A stretch of 64,000 bases of DNA from Carex sylvatica. Lineage: Eukaryota > Streptophyta > Magnoliopsida > Poales > Cyperaceae. The position numbers and the translations under genes were made by a program. The first letter of the stretch is position 1. Every line of letters begins with the position of its first letter. The DNA is taken from positions 1 through 64,000 of the forward strand of contig CAXKVR010000074.1 of the NCBI GenBank assembly GCA_964058845.1, in the 5' to 3' direction. The notes beneath the pieces were generated by a model. That model saw only the letters and a list, made by a program, of their open reading frames with translations. It made no database searches and had not been told where the DNA came from. Below, one piece after another: positions 1-11,578 of the stretch.

Positions 1-3000
1 ACCCCATCTCAGTGCAATATAATGAAGATGTTTCTTCGAGTGTAGCTTGGCTTTAGAAGCTTCTTCTGTACTTCTCACATTCTTAAGATTGGTGATCACC
101 AATTCACGAAGCTCTGACATCATTTCTAGCTCGCTTATATCATACCCCGCCTCACCTTTCACACTATAATTAAGCTGTTGAAGAGAACTCAGTTTCCCAA
201 TGCTCGGAATGGTTGAAATAGCACCTGAGGGAAGAGACAGCCTCTTTAGTTTTGAAAGCTTGCAAATGTCAGCTGGAATACTCCCTTTTGAGTGGTCGAA
301 GTAGGAATTGAATTCGAACTCTAGCATTTGCAAATGATAAAGTGAGCATACACATTGAGATAACTTGGGTATATTTGTACTCATTACACTCAAACAACGA
401 AGGTGGACGAGATCACCTATAGATTTGGGAAAATCATGAAGCCATTTAGATGATATTTCTAACCATCGGATTGTTTTCAACCTTTTCAGAGCAGTATCAA
501 TGGCACCCGTTAACTCAGCATCCTCAATATCACAAAATAACAAAAGAGTTCTCAGGTACTTCAGCTCTGAAAGATTTTTAAGCACCAGTATGTTACTTGT
601 CTTTAAGGACAAATGACGAATGCTTTGTGGAATTGGAATTGGAATTGGATCATTGCTGACAACTCGTAAGCACTCATTCTTCGAAAGAATCTGTGCAAGT
701 TCATGTAAAATATCGTGCATACTATAGTACGAGTAGAAGTAGAATGAGGCATGAGATTCAAAGAAGGATTCTCGCACGAGAGTTTCAAAGTATTCCCTTC
801 CTTTTTCCTCCAGTGATCTCTTCTTATCCTCGAAAATTATACCGACGGATATCCACATATCCACCAACCGGTCCCTATCAAACTCATGATCTGGAGGGAA
901 TATGCTACAATACCTGAAGCAAGGTTTTAACTCAGGTGTGAGGTTCTCATAGCTCAACCTAATAGCTGCCATTATGCCATCAGTTCCTTCATCCGAGTTG
1001 AGTGCCCCATCTTCTAAAACTCTAGTCCAGTGTTCGACCTCCAGTTTCTTGTTCAAAATCCTACCAACGGCCTTCACTGCAAGTGGTATGCCCCTTAGTT
1101 TCATTGCTATCTTCTCACCAATCGACTGCAATCTTGCGTATTCATTTGGGTTGAAACGACCAAAAGCATATTTCTCAAAGAGTTTTAAATTATCCGTCTC
1201 TTTCAAACCGTTCAGGTTAAGAGACATCTTAGTTTTACCAACCACGTTTGCAACTGTATCTGCTACTGACTCCTTCCTCGTAGTGATGAGGATCTTGCTT
1301 CCCGGAGAGCCATATTTTAAAGGGGCCATCATGTTGCTCCATTTCTCTGTCTCTTTGTCATTCCATACATCATCGAGGACAAGCAAATATTTCTTTCCTG
1401 TTATCTTCTCCTTCAGAGTGTTTTCAGCAGCATCGATAGTAGAAAACTCTGGTTTTGTTTTTGTTAATGACTCCAGCATTTTCATTTTAATAGCCTTTTC
1501 CTCAAAAGTGGTAGATACACATACCCACATCTTAATTAGGAAATCATCTCCTGATTGATCAAAAAGGTTTTGCGCAAGAGCAGACTTGCCAACACCACCG
1601 ACTCCAATAATGGTAAAGATTGAAAGTATCTTTGTCTCAGAGTTATCCAACCAGTTTAGGACTATTTGTTTTTCATTTTCCCTACCGAAAAATTCATTTC
1701 CTTTAGGCAAGGAGCCAGTTTCTGGGCTCATGTCTTCCCTCACCTCTGTAGCAATAGGCCCTTTTAACACATTAAGAACCTGAAAGAAATTCTTGTTTGT
1801 TAAATATAATATTTTGAATGGTGAAGGTAAATCTAATTCTTGTAGAGTGGGAAAAAAAAAGATAAATGCTAAACCGAAAAAGATAACGATCTTCTTTAAG
1901 TTATTGTATATGACACAAAATAGGCATAATCCTGTACCAAAAAAAAGAGTCGTTTGAATATGAACACATTTGTCGAAATAGTCTGAAACTTTCTTTAATT
2001 GAATATGAAAAACAATATAGCTGATACTGTTAGAAGAAATTTAGAAGAAAAAACTTTCAAACATGAAAACTATAAAATGGATCCTGGTCTAATTTCTTGA
2101 AGCAGAAGTACCCCGAATAACTGCATGAGAGTAGAACCCCATTATTTATTTAATATTAATTGATTCAATTGGAGAATTCTTAAATCTAAATAGATCCAGC
2201 TTGTCAATTTTCACATTAGATGATCAAAAGTCCAAACATAACTACGATTGAGAATATACAAAAGGAACTGATTTTAAAAATTATGTCTAATCAAGACCAT
2301 TTGATCTAAGATAGATCAATGGTCCAGATCTATCTGTGACTCCCTAATTTTGCAATTCAAGAATTAACATTACTAGACAATACAGTCTACATATGAAGAA
2401 CACGAGTTAACGAAAGGGGTTTCCCTTCCAGATGGCTATCTATGGTGTTGGAAATCTTGAGAACATCATCCTCGGCAATCAGGATAAACGGGGCCCTGAC
2501 ATTTTACTTCTCGCACAAAAGAGGATTGAGATAGGGGGACCCACTATCTCCAATGCTATTCATCCTTGTGGCGGACTCTCTATAGAGATTCTTGCATAAG
2601 GCCGAATCGGTTATGCCAACACCGGTATTTATGCAACCACAAACGATCCAGTTTGCAGATAAAACGTTGATAATCACAGAGGCACACCCACAAACACTAA
2701 AGGTGATCACCAGAGTCCTGCGATACTTCTCGGAACTCTTGGGACTAAAGATCAATCAAGCAAAGAGCACCTTTGTCCCGATTGCAATACCAAACAGCAA
2801 ATTGGGAGCAATCTAGAGTATCATCGACTCACCACCATCACAATTGCCGATTAGATATATGGGGCTACCATTTACAAACAAACAGTCCAAGAAAAGTCAT
2901 TACCAAACACTTATCAGTGCGGTACAGAGTAAAATGGAGGAATGGACTTCTAATTTCCTATCCTACGGAGGGAGGGTAACACTCGTCAAAACAGTTTTAT

Positions 3001-5881
3001 CAATGCCATCACACTTTATGAAGGCATTGAGGATACTAGTGGGGGTGGTCAGGCACATCGATCAAATGCGGTGAAATTTCATGTGGAAGGAAAATGACAT
3101 TTGTAGGGGAATAAATTGCCTGATAAACTGGAAGAGAGTGTGTAATCTAAAAGAAAATGGAGGCTTGGGAATCATTAATTTGCAAACCCAAAATGAAGCA
3201 CTTCTGGCAAAGTGGCTTTGGATAATCCCAAGTAGGCCAAACGGCTTATGGTCCACCACAGTTCGTATGCTTTACGGTATAAATTCAGTTGCAAAGTTAA
3301 TGGTCAGTCAGGGCCATTCTTTCTTTCTCAATGACTTGGTAAATCTGGGGCCACCAATGAAGGTAAAAATCTCTGTCTGGTTAATTTTGGATAACAAAAT
3401 ACTGACTCAGGAAGAGCTAAGAATGAGGGGGTGCAATGTCCAATTGGGATGCCATTTTTGCGGAAATAATATCGAGGAGACAAGGGATCACATGCTATGG
3501 CAATGTGGATTTGCGGTAGCATTTTGGCGAAGCCTATGCTCTCGTTTCAATTTCCGTGTCATACAGGGCACCACATCAGTCATTCAGGTGTGGAAAAGTG
3601 TGAGGGATACTCAGTCAAAAACAACCAAAGAACGGTGGGACGTGGTGTGGGCGGGGGGGCGGGGGGGGGGGGGGGGGGGGGGTTGGGCACTGTGAAGAGA
3701 GCGCAATAGAAGACTCTTCTCAAGCAAGCGACGGTTGGCATCACACCTAGTCGTCGATGCCATAGGGGAGATCATGTTATGGCTTCAAAATGGATAACCG
3801 CCTTTAATTTCGGGTAAACTCTCAGTTTGTTGCACTGCTTTTATGATTTCTTTTATGTTTTGGCATTTTAATTTTACAATAAGGAAGGAACCTTAGAGGG
3901 CAATTATTGTGTCTAGTAATTTAGACCAAATAATAGTCAGTGGTGTGGAGGGTCTAATTCCATTTTATTTTTGAAAATTTGTGTAATTAAACACTTTGTA
4001 TTATTTATAAAATTTGTTTGGCGGTTTCCGCCAACCATCAAAAAAAGAAGAACACAAGTTAAAGGCCTAATTGAAATCAAAGAAATCCAAAGGCTTTGTT
4101 ATTGAAGATTGTTCTACAAAGATTACTTGAAAGAGAACCATGAGCTTAATGCAGTTACACATGCCCTCATCTCTCTTCGGAAAGCCGCATATTCAATTCT
4201 CAAAAATAGTATCTAAAAGATGTTGTGGTGTACCAGGACCCTTTAATAAAAAAAAAGATTGTTTGAAAAAAAAAGATTCACTCAAGTCAGATTCGTTGGA
4301 GAACATTTCCTTTCTCTTCAATTGGGCTGCCTTCCGTCTTCGTACTATATTGCCTCCATTCAATTGCAGAGGAGCATATTTTGTTTACAATGCGCTCCTC
4401 TGCTACAAATTAAGATTTGTCTCTACAGGCCACATGTTTTTCGTCATAAAAAATGGTCTTCACATGCCATTTCTTTTATGAAATGGTGTCATCCGATATA
4501 AATCAAGGCCTAACTTGAAGAAAGTATTTCAAATGGTGCCATTTCTCGACAGCCCACATGTTAGTATTTCAGGAAGTTAGATATTCTCCGGACTTACAAT
4601 GTGTTCGAGTTGTTGGAGAACATTTTCTTTCCCTTCAATTGGGCTTCCATCTGTCTCCATTCAATTGCAGAGGAGCATATTTTATTTAAATTGTGCTCAT
4701 CTGCTACAAATTAAGATTTGTCTCTACGACCCACATATTTTTTGCCATAAAAAATGGTCTTCACATGCATTTATTTTTATGAAATGGTGTCATCCGATAT
4801 AATCAAGGCCTAACTTGAAGAAAGTATTTCAAATGGTGCCATTTCTCTACAGCCCACATGTTAGTATTTCAGGAAGTTAGATATTCTCCAGGCTAACAAT
4901 GTGTTCGAGTTTAAACAAAGAACCAAAACTATCAATACAAATAACCAGTCATCCAATTAATTCTTCTTCAGTCCAAATGACCAGAACTTGATAATCAAAA
5001 GAAAGGCCGTCTCACATGGGTGGATCTACTGTATTAAAACGGGTGCTTAGCCACCCCTATAATTTTTATCGTGTATTTAGATTTAATTAGATTTATATGG
5101 TTGTGGAGACTTGGATTCAAATCTCACTGCCACGAATTATGCATTTTTACATTTCAATCCGTCCCAATTAAATTTTTTAGTTCCATCCCTACATCCTCCT
5201 GCACTTTTTCCCATGTAATATCGCCACCAGAAACTAATCAAGGCCTTTATAACTCTTACTGGAAGAATTATATTTGCTCAAACTTACTATGTGTATTAGT
5301 TCAAACAAGGAGCCAGAACGATCAATAACAAGAATTCCTCATCCAATCAAGTAGTCTTGTTTGAGTACCATAAAGATGAAACTAAAAGAAGAATCAATTA
5401 AAAAGCATGAGGAAAAGGTAACAACCTGAGTAAAGGTGCCCAGACCAGCAACAAGTTGATCAAAAGTCTTCACCACTTCTCTCAATCTCTTCAGCACATC
5501 ATCCTGATGAACTGCCCGCACCCCAAACTTTGCAATCCTCTTCATTAACTTTTTCGCAGGAGGTCCATCTGCCTCCTCCTTGAGACGCTGGTACTCCAAC
5601 TCATCGATCACATTGTCGGCTTCCTCGACCGCACCCCGGAGCTGGCCCAACCATTTTTCCAGAGCTGGGTTGGGGTCCCCTTGTAGATCACCTCTCTCTG
5701 CAGCGTAGACGAGAGTCATGACCTGAAGCTGGGAGTCAGAAAGGCGCTTCATCTCGTCCTTCATACCGGATTGCCATGCTTTCTGGTCTTTGAAGTAGGT
5801 GGATGCTTTGTCGATTAGCTTACTGATGATTGTTGAGGCGAACCGTCCTGCGATGGCTACATCTACTGCCACGGTCACCAT
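1..5881 (-). CDS. N1: CC-NB-ARC-LRR immune receptor (3' end outside window)
   Basis: Intracellular NLR receptor of the CNL class. Exon 1 is 5881-5426 (152 codons): an Rx_N-type coiled-coil domain starting MVTVAVDVAIAG, with an EDVID-like DNVIDELEY segment. The intron 5425-1780 is in phase 0 (CAG/GTTGTT donor, TTTCAG/GTTCTT acceptor). Exon 2 runs from 1779 past base 1. It has P-loop GVGGVGKSALAQ, kinase-2 YLLVLDDVWND, RNBS-B SKILITTRKES, GLPL-type GIPLAVKAVG, RNBS-D CFRYCSIFP and an intact MHD (SMHDILHEL, about 711-723), followed by LRRs. The frame was checked at several points and is open to the edge. The intron is 3.6 kb against 0.7-1.4 kb in the sister genes because of a LINE, a tandem duplication and a SINE-like insert. 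A hexamer repeat adds extra Ile-Pro pairs just after the NB-ARC. The end of the LRR is not visible, so integrity is unproven. Confidence 0.88.
2411..4046 (+). mobile_element. 5'-truncated L1-type LINE in the N1 intron, degenerate
   Basis: Fragment of a non-LTR retrotransposon, antisense to N1. Plus-strand reading gives reverse transcriptase blocks: GLR-stop-GDPLSPMLF at 2523-2565, QFADKTLI in place of the FADD catalytic box near 2650, KINQAKS, YMGLPF near 2850, and NGGLGIINLQTQNEALLAKWLW near 3150. A zf-RVT zinc-binding region (CHFCGNNIEETRDHMLWQC) lies near 3450. Stops at 2532 and 2583 and frame breaks show that it is dead. The 3' end has a stem-loop (4018-4034) and an A run. It is flanked by a 16-bp target duplication with one mismatch, 2395-2410 and 4047-4062. 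The introns of N4 and N6 have the unoccupied site. Confidence 0.9.
3653..3682 (+). repeat. Long G homopolymer inside the LINE
   Basis: Seven G, one C, then 22 G interrupt the part of the LINE that codes for the C-terminal zinc-binding domain. Recognisable coding resumes directly after it with WAL-stop-RERNRRLF. Its length may not be reliable in an assembly. Confidence 0.8.
4295..4911. repeat. About 317-bp tandem duplication in the N1 intron
   Basis: Two adjacent copies (4295-4611 and 4612 to about 4911) share the same order of words, beginning GTTGGAGAACATTT and ending near ACAATGTGTTCGAG. The introns of N4 (about 37080-37400) and N6 (about 58095-58400) hold a single copy, so this is a local duplication in N1. 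Confidence 0.8.
5017..5204 (+). mobile_element. SINE-like insertion in the N1 intron
   Basis: A block of about 190 bp begins GGGTGGATCTA and ends near TTCCATCCCTACAT. It is absent from the N4 and N6 introns at the matching place. It resembles the repeats at 7709-7987 and about 16677. GATTCAAATCTC near 5114 is similar to a pol III B box, which suggests a SINE. Exact ends are uncertain. Confidence 0.5.
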
Positions 5882-6081
5882 AGATCCAAGAAAAAGAGAG
5901 AGGCAATCAGTTGGATCGATTGGGGCTTGCAGGGAGCTCTCAGCTCTGAACCGATGATCGATATGGGGAAATTTGAGTGTTTACTGAGTGAGTGGTTGTA
6001 GAGGGTACTGGAGGCGTAAGCGTAAACTTGTCAGTTGATAAGCTTGAAGAAATAAGTGGTGCTCGCCTGAGAGATCCTATG
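5882..6081. promoter_or_regulatory. Upstream region of N1, shared with N5 and N6
   Basis: The first ~200 bp above the N1 start (GATCGATATGGGGAAATTTGAGTG and following) match the regions above N5 (about 44820-44980) and N6 (about 59180-59560), so the promoter or 5' leader was duplicated with the gene. No certain TATA box was picked out. Confidence 0.45.
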
Positions 6082-6185
6082 AAGTAACAGAATATTTGAT
6101 TTTCGACCGGACCGTCCGATCAGAAATTAGATCCGTGCCAAAGTAGATAGCATGGTCCGGATCAAACTCAAATATTACGTTACTT
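6082..6185. mobile_element. 104-bp foldback MITE upstream of N1 (copy A)
   Basis: The ends form an 18-bp inverted repeat: AAGTAACAGAATATTTGA at the left and the complement of AAGTAACGTAATATTTGA at the right. The inner arms also pair (CCGGACC with GGTCCGG). Copies lie at the same position above N5 (44982-45086) and N6 (59562-59674). Confidence 0.7.
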
Positions 6186-6187
6186 GC

Positions 6188-7400
6188 GGTGAATGAATTC
6201 CGGTTGAATTCTTTTTGCTGTTACTCATCAACGTATATATTAACAAAGATAATAGGGATCACTCACGATTGCTATTTTTGATAGTTTTAACTTTTAACAA
6301 TTATTTTGTTTTAAATGAATATGAAAATTAGAAAAAAAAAATGATATATAAGTATGTTGTTAGACATATTGATAATCAAACAATCAAATTTCATGTCATA
6401 TAATTATTCTACAAAAATAATAATTTAGAACTGTTCATATTTGTAGCTATTTGATGTACGGTCAAATATATATCAAATTATGTCAAATTTTATAGATATA
6501 ATTTATGGATAATATAAATCATACTTATAATTTTTGGATATAGTTTTGCTTTTGATAGTGCCCTGTGTGGCCTCAACTTCTGCTGTTTGCTGAATGCTAT
6601 CTACTCTTGTGTTGTTGTTTTTAGTACTTCAAACAATTAAGTAGTTTGTAAGTTACTTTGTTTCTATATGAAAAGGGCTTTATGTCTTATTTCCAAAAAA
6701 AAAAATTAAACTTTAAGTTTATTTTTATATGAGGATTCTAATGTTTATTAACTAAATTAATCAATTAAAAACCTCCACAGTAAAAAAACTCATCCAATTC
6801 ATCAACGTCCAATAAGAATCCAAATAAATCCGAGGTGAATGTAGGTACCTATAATATTCGTGTCAAAATGAATCGGACGGTCCATATCAAATTCAAATAT
6901 AGGTCATATGAATTCCGATCGGATTCTTTTTGCGGTTACTCATCAACGGATTAACGAAGAATAGATAGGGATAACTGATATTTTTTTGATAATTTTAACA
7001 ATTAATTATTCTTTGCAAAAAGATTTGATTAAAGGTTGGAGGTATGAACTAATTCATATTTATAACGATTTTTTTGTTTGAGTATTGAACCTACGTACAA
7101 CTTCTCGCACGTATTGTATTTATCACTAGATCAAATAATTGTTCTTAATTTTATAAAATAGTAAAATAAAAATTACAAAGTAAATTTATAGATAAACATA
7201 TTGATAATCAAATAATAAATTTTCATGCAATTAAATTATTGTATCATAATTGCATCAAAAAATGCTAATTTAATACTGTTCAAATTTGAAGTCACGGTTA
7301 AACATACATCAAATCATATTACATTTTTTAGACATGACACGATGGATAATATAAGTAATACTTATAATATTGGATTTAAAAAAAATTATCAAAATTGTCA
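6188..7400. repeat. AT-rich intergenic DNA with a diverged direct duplication
   Basis: Segments 6188-6545 and 6902-7380 share an order of words: CTTTTTGC, TTACTCATCAACG, CATATTGATAATCAAA, ACTGTTCA, GGATAATATAA and ACTTATAAT. Related AT-rich sequence recurs near 24900-25060 and 59690-59880. No gene was seen. Confidence 0.6.
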
Positions 7401-7708
7401 CAATACACAATTGTTAAAAGACCGAAATTTTTTACTTTTACCATGTTAAATAAAAGAAAAACCAAATAACCACAATTTGGTCAAAATTTCATTTTTGATA
7501 CAGTCATAATTTGAAATTGTGGACAGAAATTAAGTTTTTGCAACTTCACGTTGAAGATACAATTCATTTTTTTTTCTCAAGATTAGGTTTCAGCATTGAT
7601 TGATTAATTAAGAAAATTATTAGATTAGACCATGAAATATATCCTCGACATGAAGTTTCAGACACCCATTTTCTATCAGCCATTTATCTCGTTGCAGCCA
7701 TGTCAACA

Positions 7709-7987
7709 GGGGTGGATCTAAGGCTTAGTCAAAGATGGTTAAACTACTTCTATGATTTAAATTTTTTAATTATAAGTATAGAAATTTAATTGAATTTTAT
7801 ATATTTTTTAAAACTTTCTAATCTAGCAACCCTTAATAAATGACAAATGTACTGACAAATATTTAGTACAGTCTAGTGATTAAATCTCTATTTTGTGGTT
7901 GAGAGGTCTTAGGTTCAAATCTCACTCATCATAATTATGCATTTTAATTTTTAACCACTCCTATAAAAAATTTCTAGTTCCATCCTG
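7709..7987 (+). mobile_element. SINE-like element with 10-bp target duplication
   Basis: The element starts GGGGTGGATCTAAGG and ends AGTTCCATCCTG. It is flanked by CATGTCAACA (7699-7708) and CATGTCAATA (7988-7997), one mismatch in ten. GGTTCAAATCTCAC inside it looks like a pol III B box. It belongs to the same family as the inserts at about 5017 and 16677. Confidence 0.65.
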
Positions 7988-8202
7988 CATGTCAATAAAA
8001 TTTACTAGAAATCAGTTATTTGATTTATCTTTTTTAATGGTAAAATAAAATTTTCGGATTAAGTAACAAATTTGTTTTGAGGGCGAATTTCAGATATATC
8101 CCACAAAAGCTTCGAATTTGTTTTGAGGGAGAATTTCATGTATATCCCTCTAAAATTCATAATATCATATTTTTCCCCTTCTATATTTAAAAACTCACAA
8201 AC

Positions 8203-10240
8203 GCTACTACAAAAAATATTTTTCTCATCGCCCCTTTACTATCGGATGTGCTTCCGCACAGATGACACTCGTCACGAGTGGCAGCGCTGTAATTATGTTG
8301 AACTTTGTACCATCGGTTCTAGATAACAAACCGATGGCATTGATGGAGCCCCCCTCATGACCCCCTCATTTGCCATCGGTTAAATTTCACGAACAGTTAG
8401 TATTGAGCAACTCTTGAACATCGGTTCAGCTAACCAGCCGATGGCACTAAGGGGGTTACTTTTACCATCTGACTGTTTCATGATCCATTGGCTTTTGGGT
8501 TAATCAACACTGACGGATATCCTTACTGGACCGATAGAGATATTTTTTAGTGGCAGTGGTGGTAAATAATTAGAACATAGGTCATGCATGTATGTACATC
8601 AGTTAAACTGATGGTGTTTAGGACGAGTCCTTGGTAACTTATTTCTCTCCCAGCCGTCTAGCTCTAGCTCCCAGCTGGAAGCGAATTTAAGGTGATATTT
8701 ATATATCCGACCATCAATGATCAGATGCCACATTAATTTCTGAGTCATTTGGATTTAAGGCTTCACTACCCTTCAAAGTAATTATTCTCTCAAAGTTAAA
8801 TATTATTTATTTTTCTGTTATTTTAATTTGTGCCATTAATTTAATTTTCTGTCTGTAATTAGTTTGACCAGATTATTAATTGTAGATATATATGGATCCT
8901 GAGACAGAAAAGGTTATGCAGAAAGTTTGGATGTATGACTGAGACCATAATAGTCCTGAGTTTAGGCAGGGTGTTAATGAATTTATAAAATGTGCTGAGA
9001 GACATAGGAAAAATGTGAGAGCAAAAACTATTTGTTGTCCCTGTCGTGAGTGTTATAATATTAAAATGGTTGATGGCAAACTTGATATTATGGTTCATTT
9101 AATTTTTAATGGTTTTAGAAGTGACTACACACGTTGGGTATGGCACGGTGAGGGATCAAAGAAAGGAGAAATTGTTGGTGATGTTGGACAAACTAGCAAT
9201 GGTGCTGGTATTTGTAATAATAGTGATGGAACTAATGCAAATGACGTTTTTGATGGGAAAAATAGGGAAATTGGTGATAATATTGGTAATGGAGAAATTG
9301 GTAGTGGAATTGGTAGTGAATTTGACTGTGATGATTATGATTCAGACCTTAATAATGATGACTTTGATGATATTTATCTTGAGGTTGAGCAAGAATTTAC
9401 AGAAAAGGAATACGAACAGTTTTCAGTTAAATTTAAAAATGATTACAAACAAAAATTATATCCCGGTTGTACTATATTTACAAAATTACAAGCTGTTTTG
9501 AGACTGTATAATTTGAAGGCTAGTAATGGTTGAAGTGATAAAAGTTTCAGTGAATTATTAGAACTCATGGGAGAGATGCTTTCCGATGGCAACGAGCTCC
9601 CAAATTCATGTTACAAAGTTAAACAAATGTTGTGTCCATTGAGTCTGAAAGTACAAAAAATACATGCATGCCTGAATGATTGTGTATTATTTCGAGGCTC
9701 TTACAAAGATATGGAAAACTGTCCAAGATGCAGTGCAGACCGGTATAGGAAACCCGAGACAAATGACGAGAGTAACTGTGATGATGATTTAGACCAGAAA
9801 GGACCTCCGGTTAAAGTCTTACATTACTTTCCCGTGCTACCGAGACTGAGACGTTTGTTCGCAAATAAAAATGATGCAAAATTAATGTGTTGGCATGCCA
9901 AAGGCCGGAAGAATGATGGAAAATTACGACACCCCGCAGATGCTATTCAGTGGAGTAACTTTGACACGAAGCACAGGAAATTTAGTGATGAGATCAGAAA
10001 CGTAAGGTTTGGATTTAGTTCATATGACATGAATCCACACGGTAACATGAGCAGTAAGCATAGCACGTGCCGGGTCTGCTGTGTATTTATAATATTTCTC
10101 TGTGGTTAACCATGAAATGCAAGTACATCATGTTGACCTTACTAATTCTAGGTCCCAAGCAACCCAGAAATGACATAGATGTTTACCTTGCTCCATTGAT
10201 CGAGGACCTAAAGAAGTTGTGGGTCGACGGACCTTTTTTT
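8203..10240 (+). mobile_element. Truncated CACTA (En/Spm) transposon
   Basis: The left end near 8203 (CTACTACAAAAAA) resembles a decayed CACTA terminus. It is followed by repeated short motifs in both orientations (CATCGGTT, AACCGATGG, GCCGATGGCA; about 8300-8460), as is usual for CACTA subterminal repeats. A decayed TNP2 gene follows. The element stops abruptly near 10236, so the transposase C-terminal half and the right terminus are missing. Confidence 0.75.
8892..10235 (+). pseudogene. TNP2-like CACTA transposase, broken
   Basis: Starts MDPETEKVMQKVWMYD at 8892. The first part is a Transpos_assoc domain (CCPCRECYN near 9035-9065), then an Asp/Asn-rich acidic linker (about 9180-9400), then the beginning of the TNP2/Transposase_21 domain (CPLSLKVQKIHACLNDCVLF near 9640, GSYKDMENCPRC near 9700, KVLHYFPVLPRLRRLF near 9815). 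Breaks: TGA at 8940 where the family has Arg, TGA at 9531 where the family has Trp, and a one-base loss near 10088 before WLTMKCKYIMLTLLILGPKQP. Both stops fit single C-to-T or G-to-A changes. The protein ends at LIEDLKKLWVDG, so later catalytic residues are absent. It cannot make a full transposase. Confidence 0.85.
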
Positions 10241-10696
10241 TCTCTTTGACTGTTTGAGTGAGTCTGCAAGATGTTGCAATTTTTTGATCTGCGGGGTGTT
10301 GTATTTAAGGAAAAAATAATCGTAATTTTTTTTTTCGGTTTCTGAGCCTGAAACAGCAAAATTTGTTTGTTGTAACAAGATTCCTTTACAGCAAATTTTT
10401 TTTGCGGTAACAAGTTCCAAAACCGCAAAAAAAATTTACGATAAAGTTATGTTCCGAGATACCCGCTAATGGAGTTACTTTTTAAATTTCTATTTTTATA
10501 TTAATAAAAAATTGGCATTTATCCCGTTAAATCTAAAAATATTATTACTTATATTCGCTTATTAAAATACGACACGAATAGCTAGATGAGGAATACGATT
10601 GACAAGTGACAACCCTAGCCTTCTGTCAGCGATTTAAAAGCAGGATCTGATTGTGGCAAGAAGAAACATATCTGAATTTTCTTCGCGTATTTATCA
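10241..10696. other. Non-coding stretch right of the CACTA fragment
   Basis: AT-rich sequence with several T and A runs and short complementary words around GCGGTTT and AAACCGC. No domain or intact element was recognised. Confidence 0.4.
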
Positions 10697-11578
10697 ACTC
10701 TTATAGGGTACGTTTGGATCGTGCAAGAATTAGTGTAAAAATAGTGTTTTTTTTAGTTAGTAGTTGAGAATAGTGTTAATTCGAATGGTTTGATAATAAC
10801 ACTAACTTTGAACTATTCGAATTAGTAAAAATATCGGTTGGATTGTATATTTGGAATAGCTATGGAGAGAATAAATAAAATAGTGATTAACAATATTTAA
10901 ACTAATATTATATTAGATTTAATATCTAAAGTAATATTTTATTTCATTTAATATTTAGACTAATATTATATTATATTTAAACTAATATTTTTAATACTAA
11001 TTAAATATTTTATTTAATACTAATCTAATTAAATCTCATATTACATTTATTTAATGCTTATTTAATATTTTATTTAATACTAATCTAATATTGAACTAAT
11101 ATTATATTACATTTAATATTTAAATTAATATTACATTATATTAATATTTAAAGTAATGTTATTTTATATTTTATTTAATACTAATCTAATATCTAAAATA
11201 ATATTATATTACATTTAATACTAATATAATATTTAAAACTAATATTATATTGCATTAGATATTTAAATTAATATTATATTATATTTAAAATAATATTTTA
11301 TTTAATATTAATCTAATATTTAAATTAATATTATATTACATTTAACATTTATATTAGTATTATATTACATTTAATCTAACATTTTATTTAATATTAATCT
11401 AATTTAATTTTATATTTATTTAATACTAATCTATATTTTAAATTAATATTATATTTAATTTAATATTTAAACTAATAGTTTATTTAATACTAATGTAATA
11501 TAATATTATATTATATTTAATAATAATCATATGTTATATTTAATATCAATTTAATATTAACACTTATAATAATCATAT
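10697..11578. repeat. AT-rich repetitive tract
   Basis: Begins GGGTACGTTTGGATCG, like the end of a hAT or Harbinger MITE. After about 10890 it becomes a low-complexity run of TAATATTATATTACATTTAATATT-like words in loose tandem array. It ends exactly where the N2 reading begins (GTTTATCGTTCAGCATCCC at about 11578), so this tract replaces the N2 LRR. Confidence 0.7.

Noticed and set aside
974..1558. 194-codon plus-strand frame
   Set aside because: Antisense shadow of the N1 NB-ARC. Equivalent shadows appear opposite N3 (21959-22543), N4 (35601-35960), N5 (42796-43380) and N6 (56527-56979), as expected from shared codon patterns, not from a gene.
9109..9501. 130-codon frame overlapping the TNP2 start
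   Set aside because: Shifted-frame shadow of the acidic Asn/Asp-rich TNP2 linker, Met/Ile/Leu-rich without a motif.
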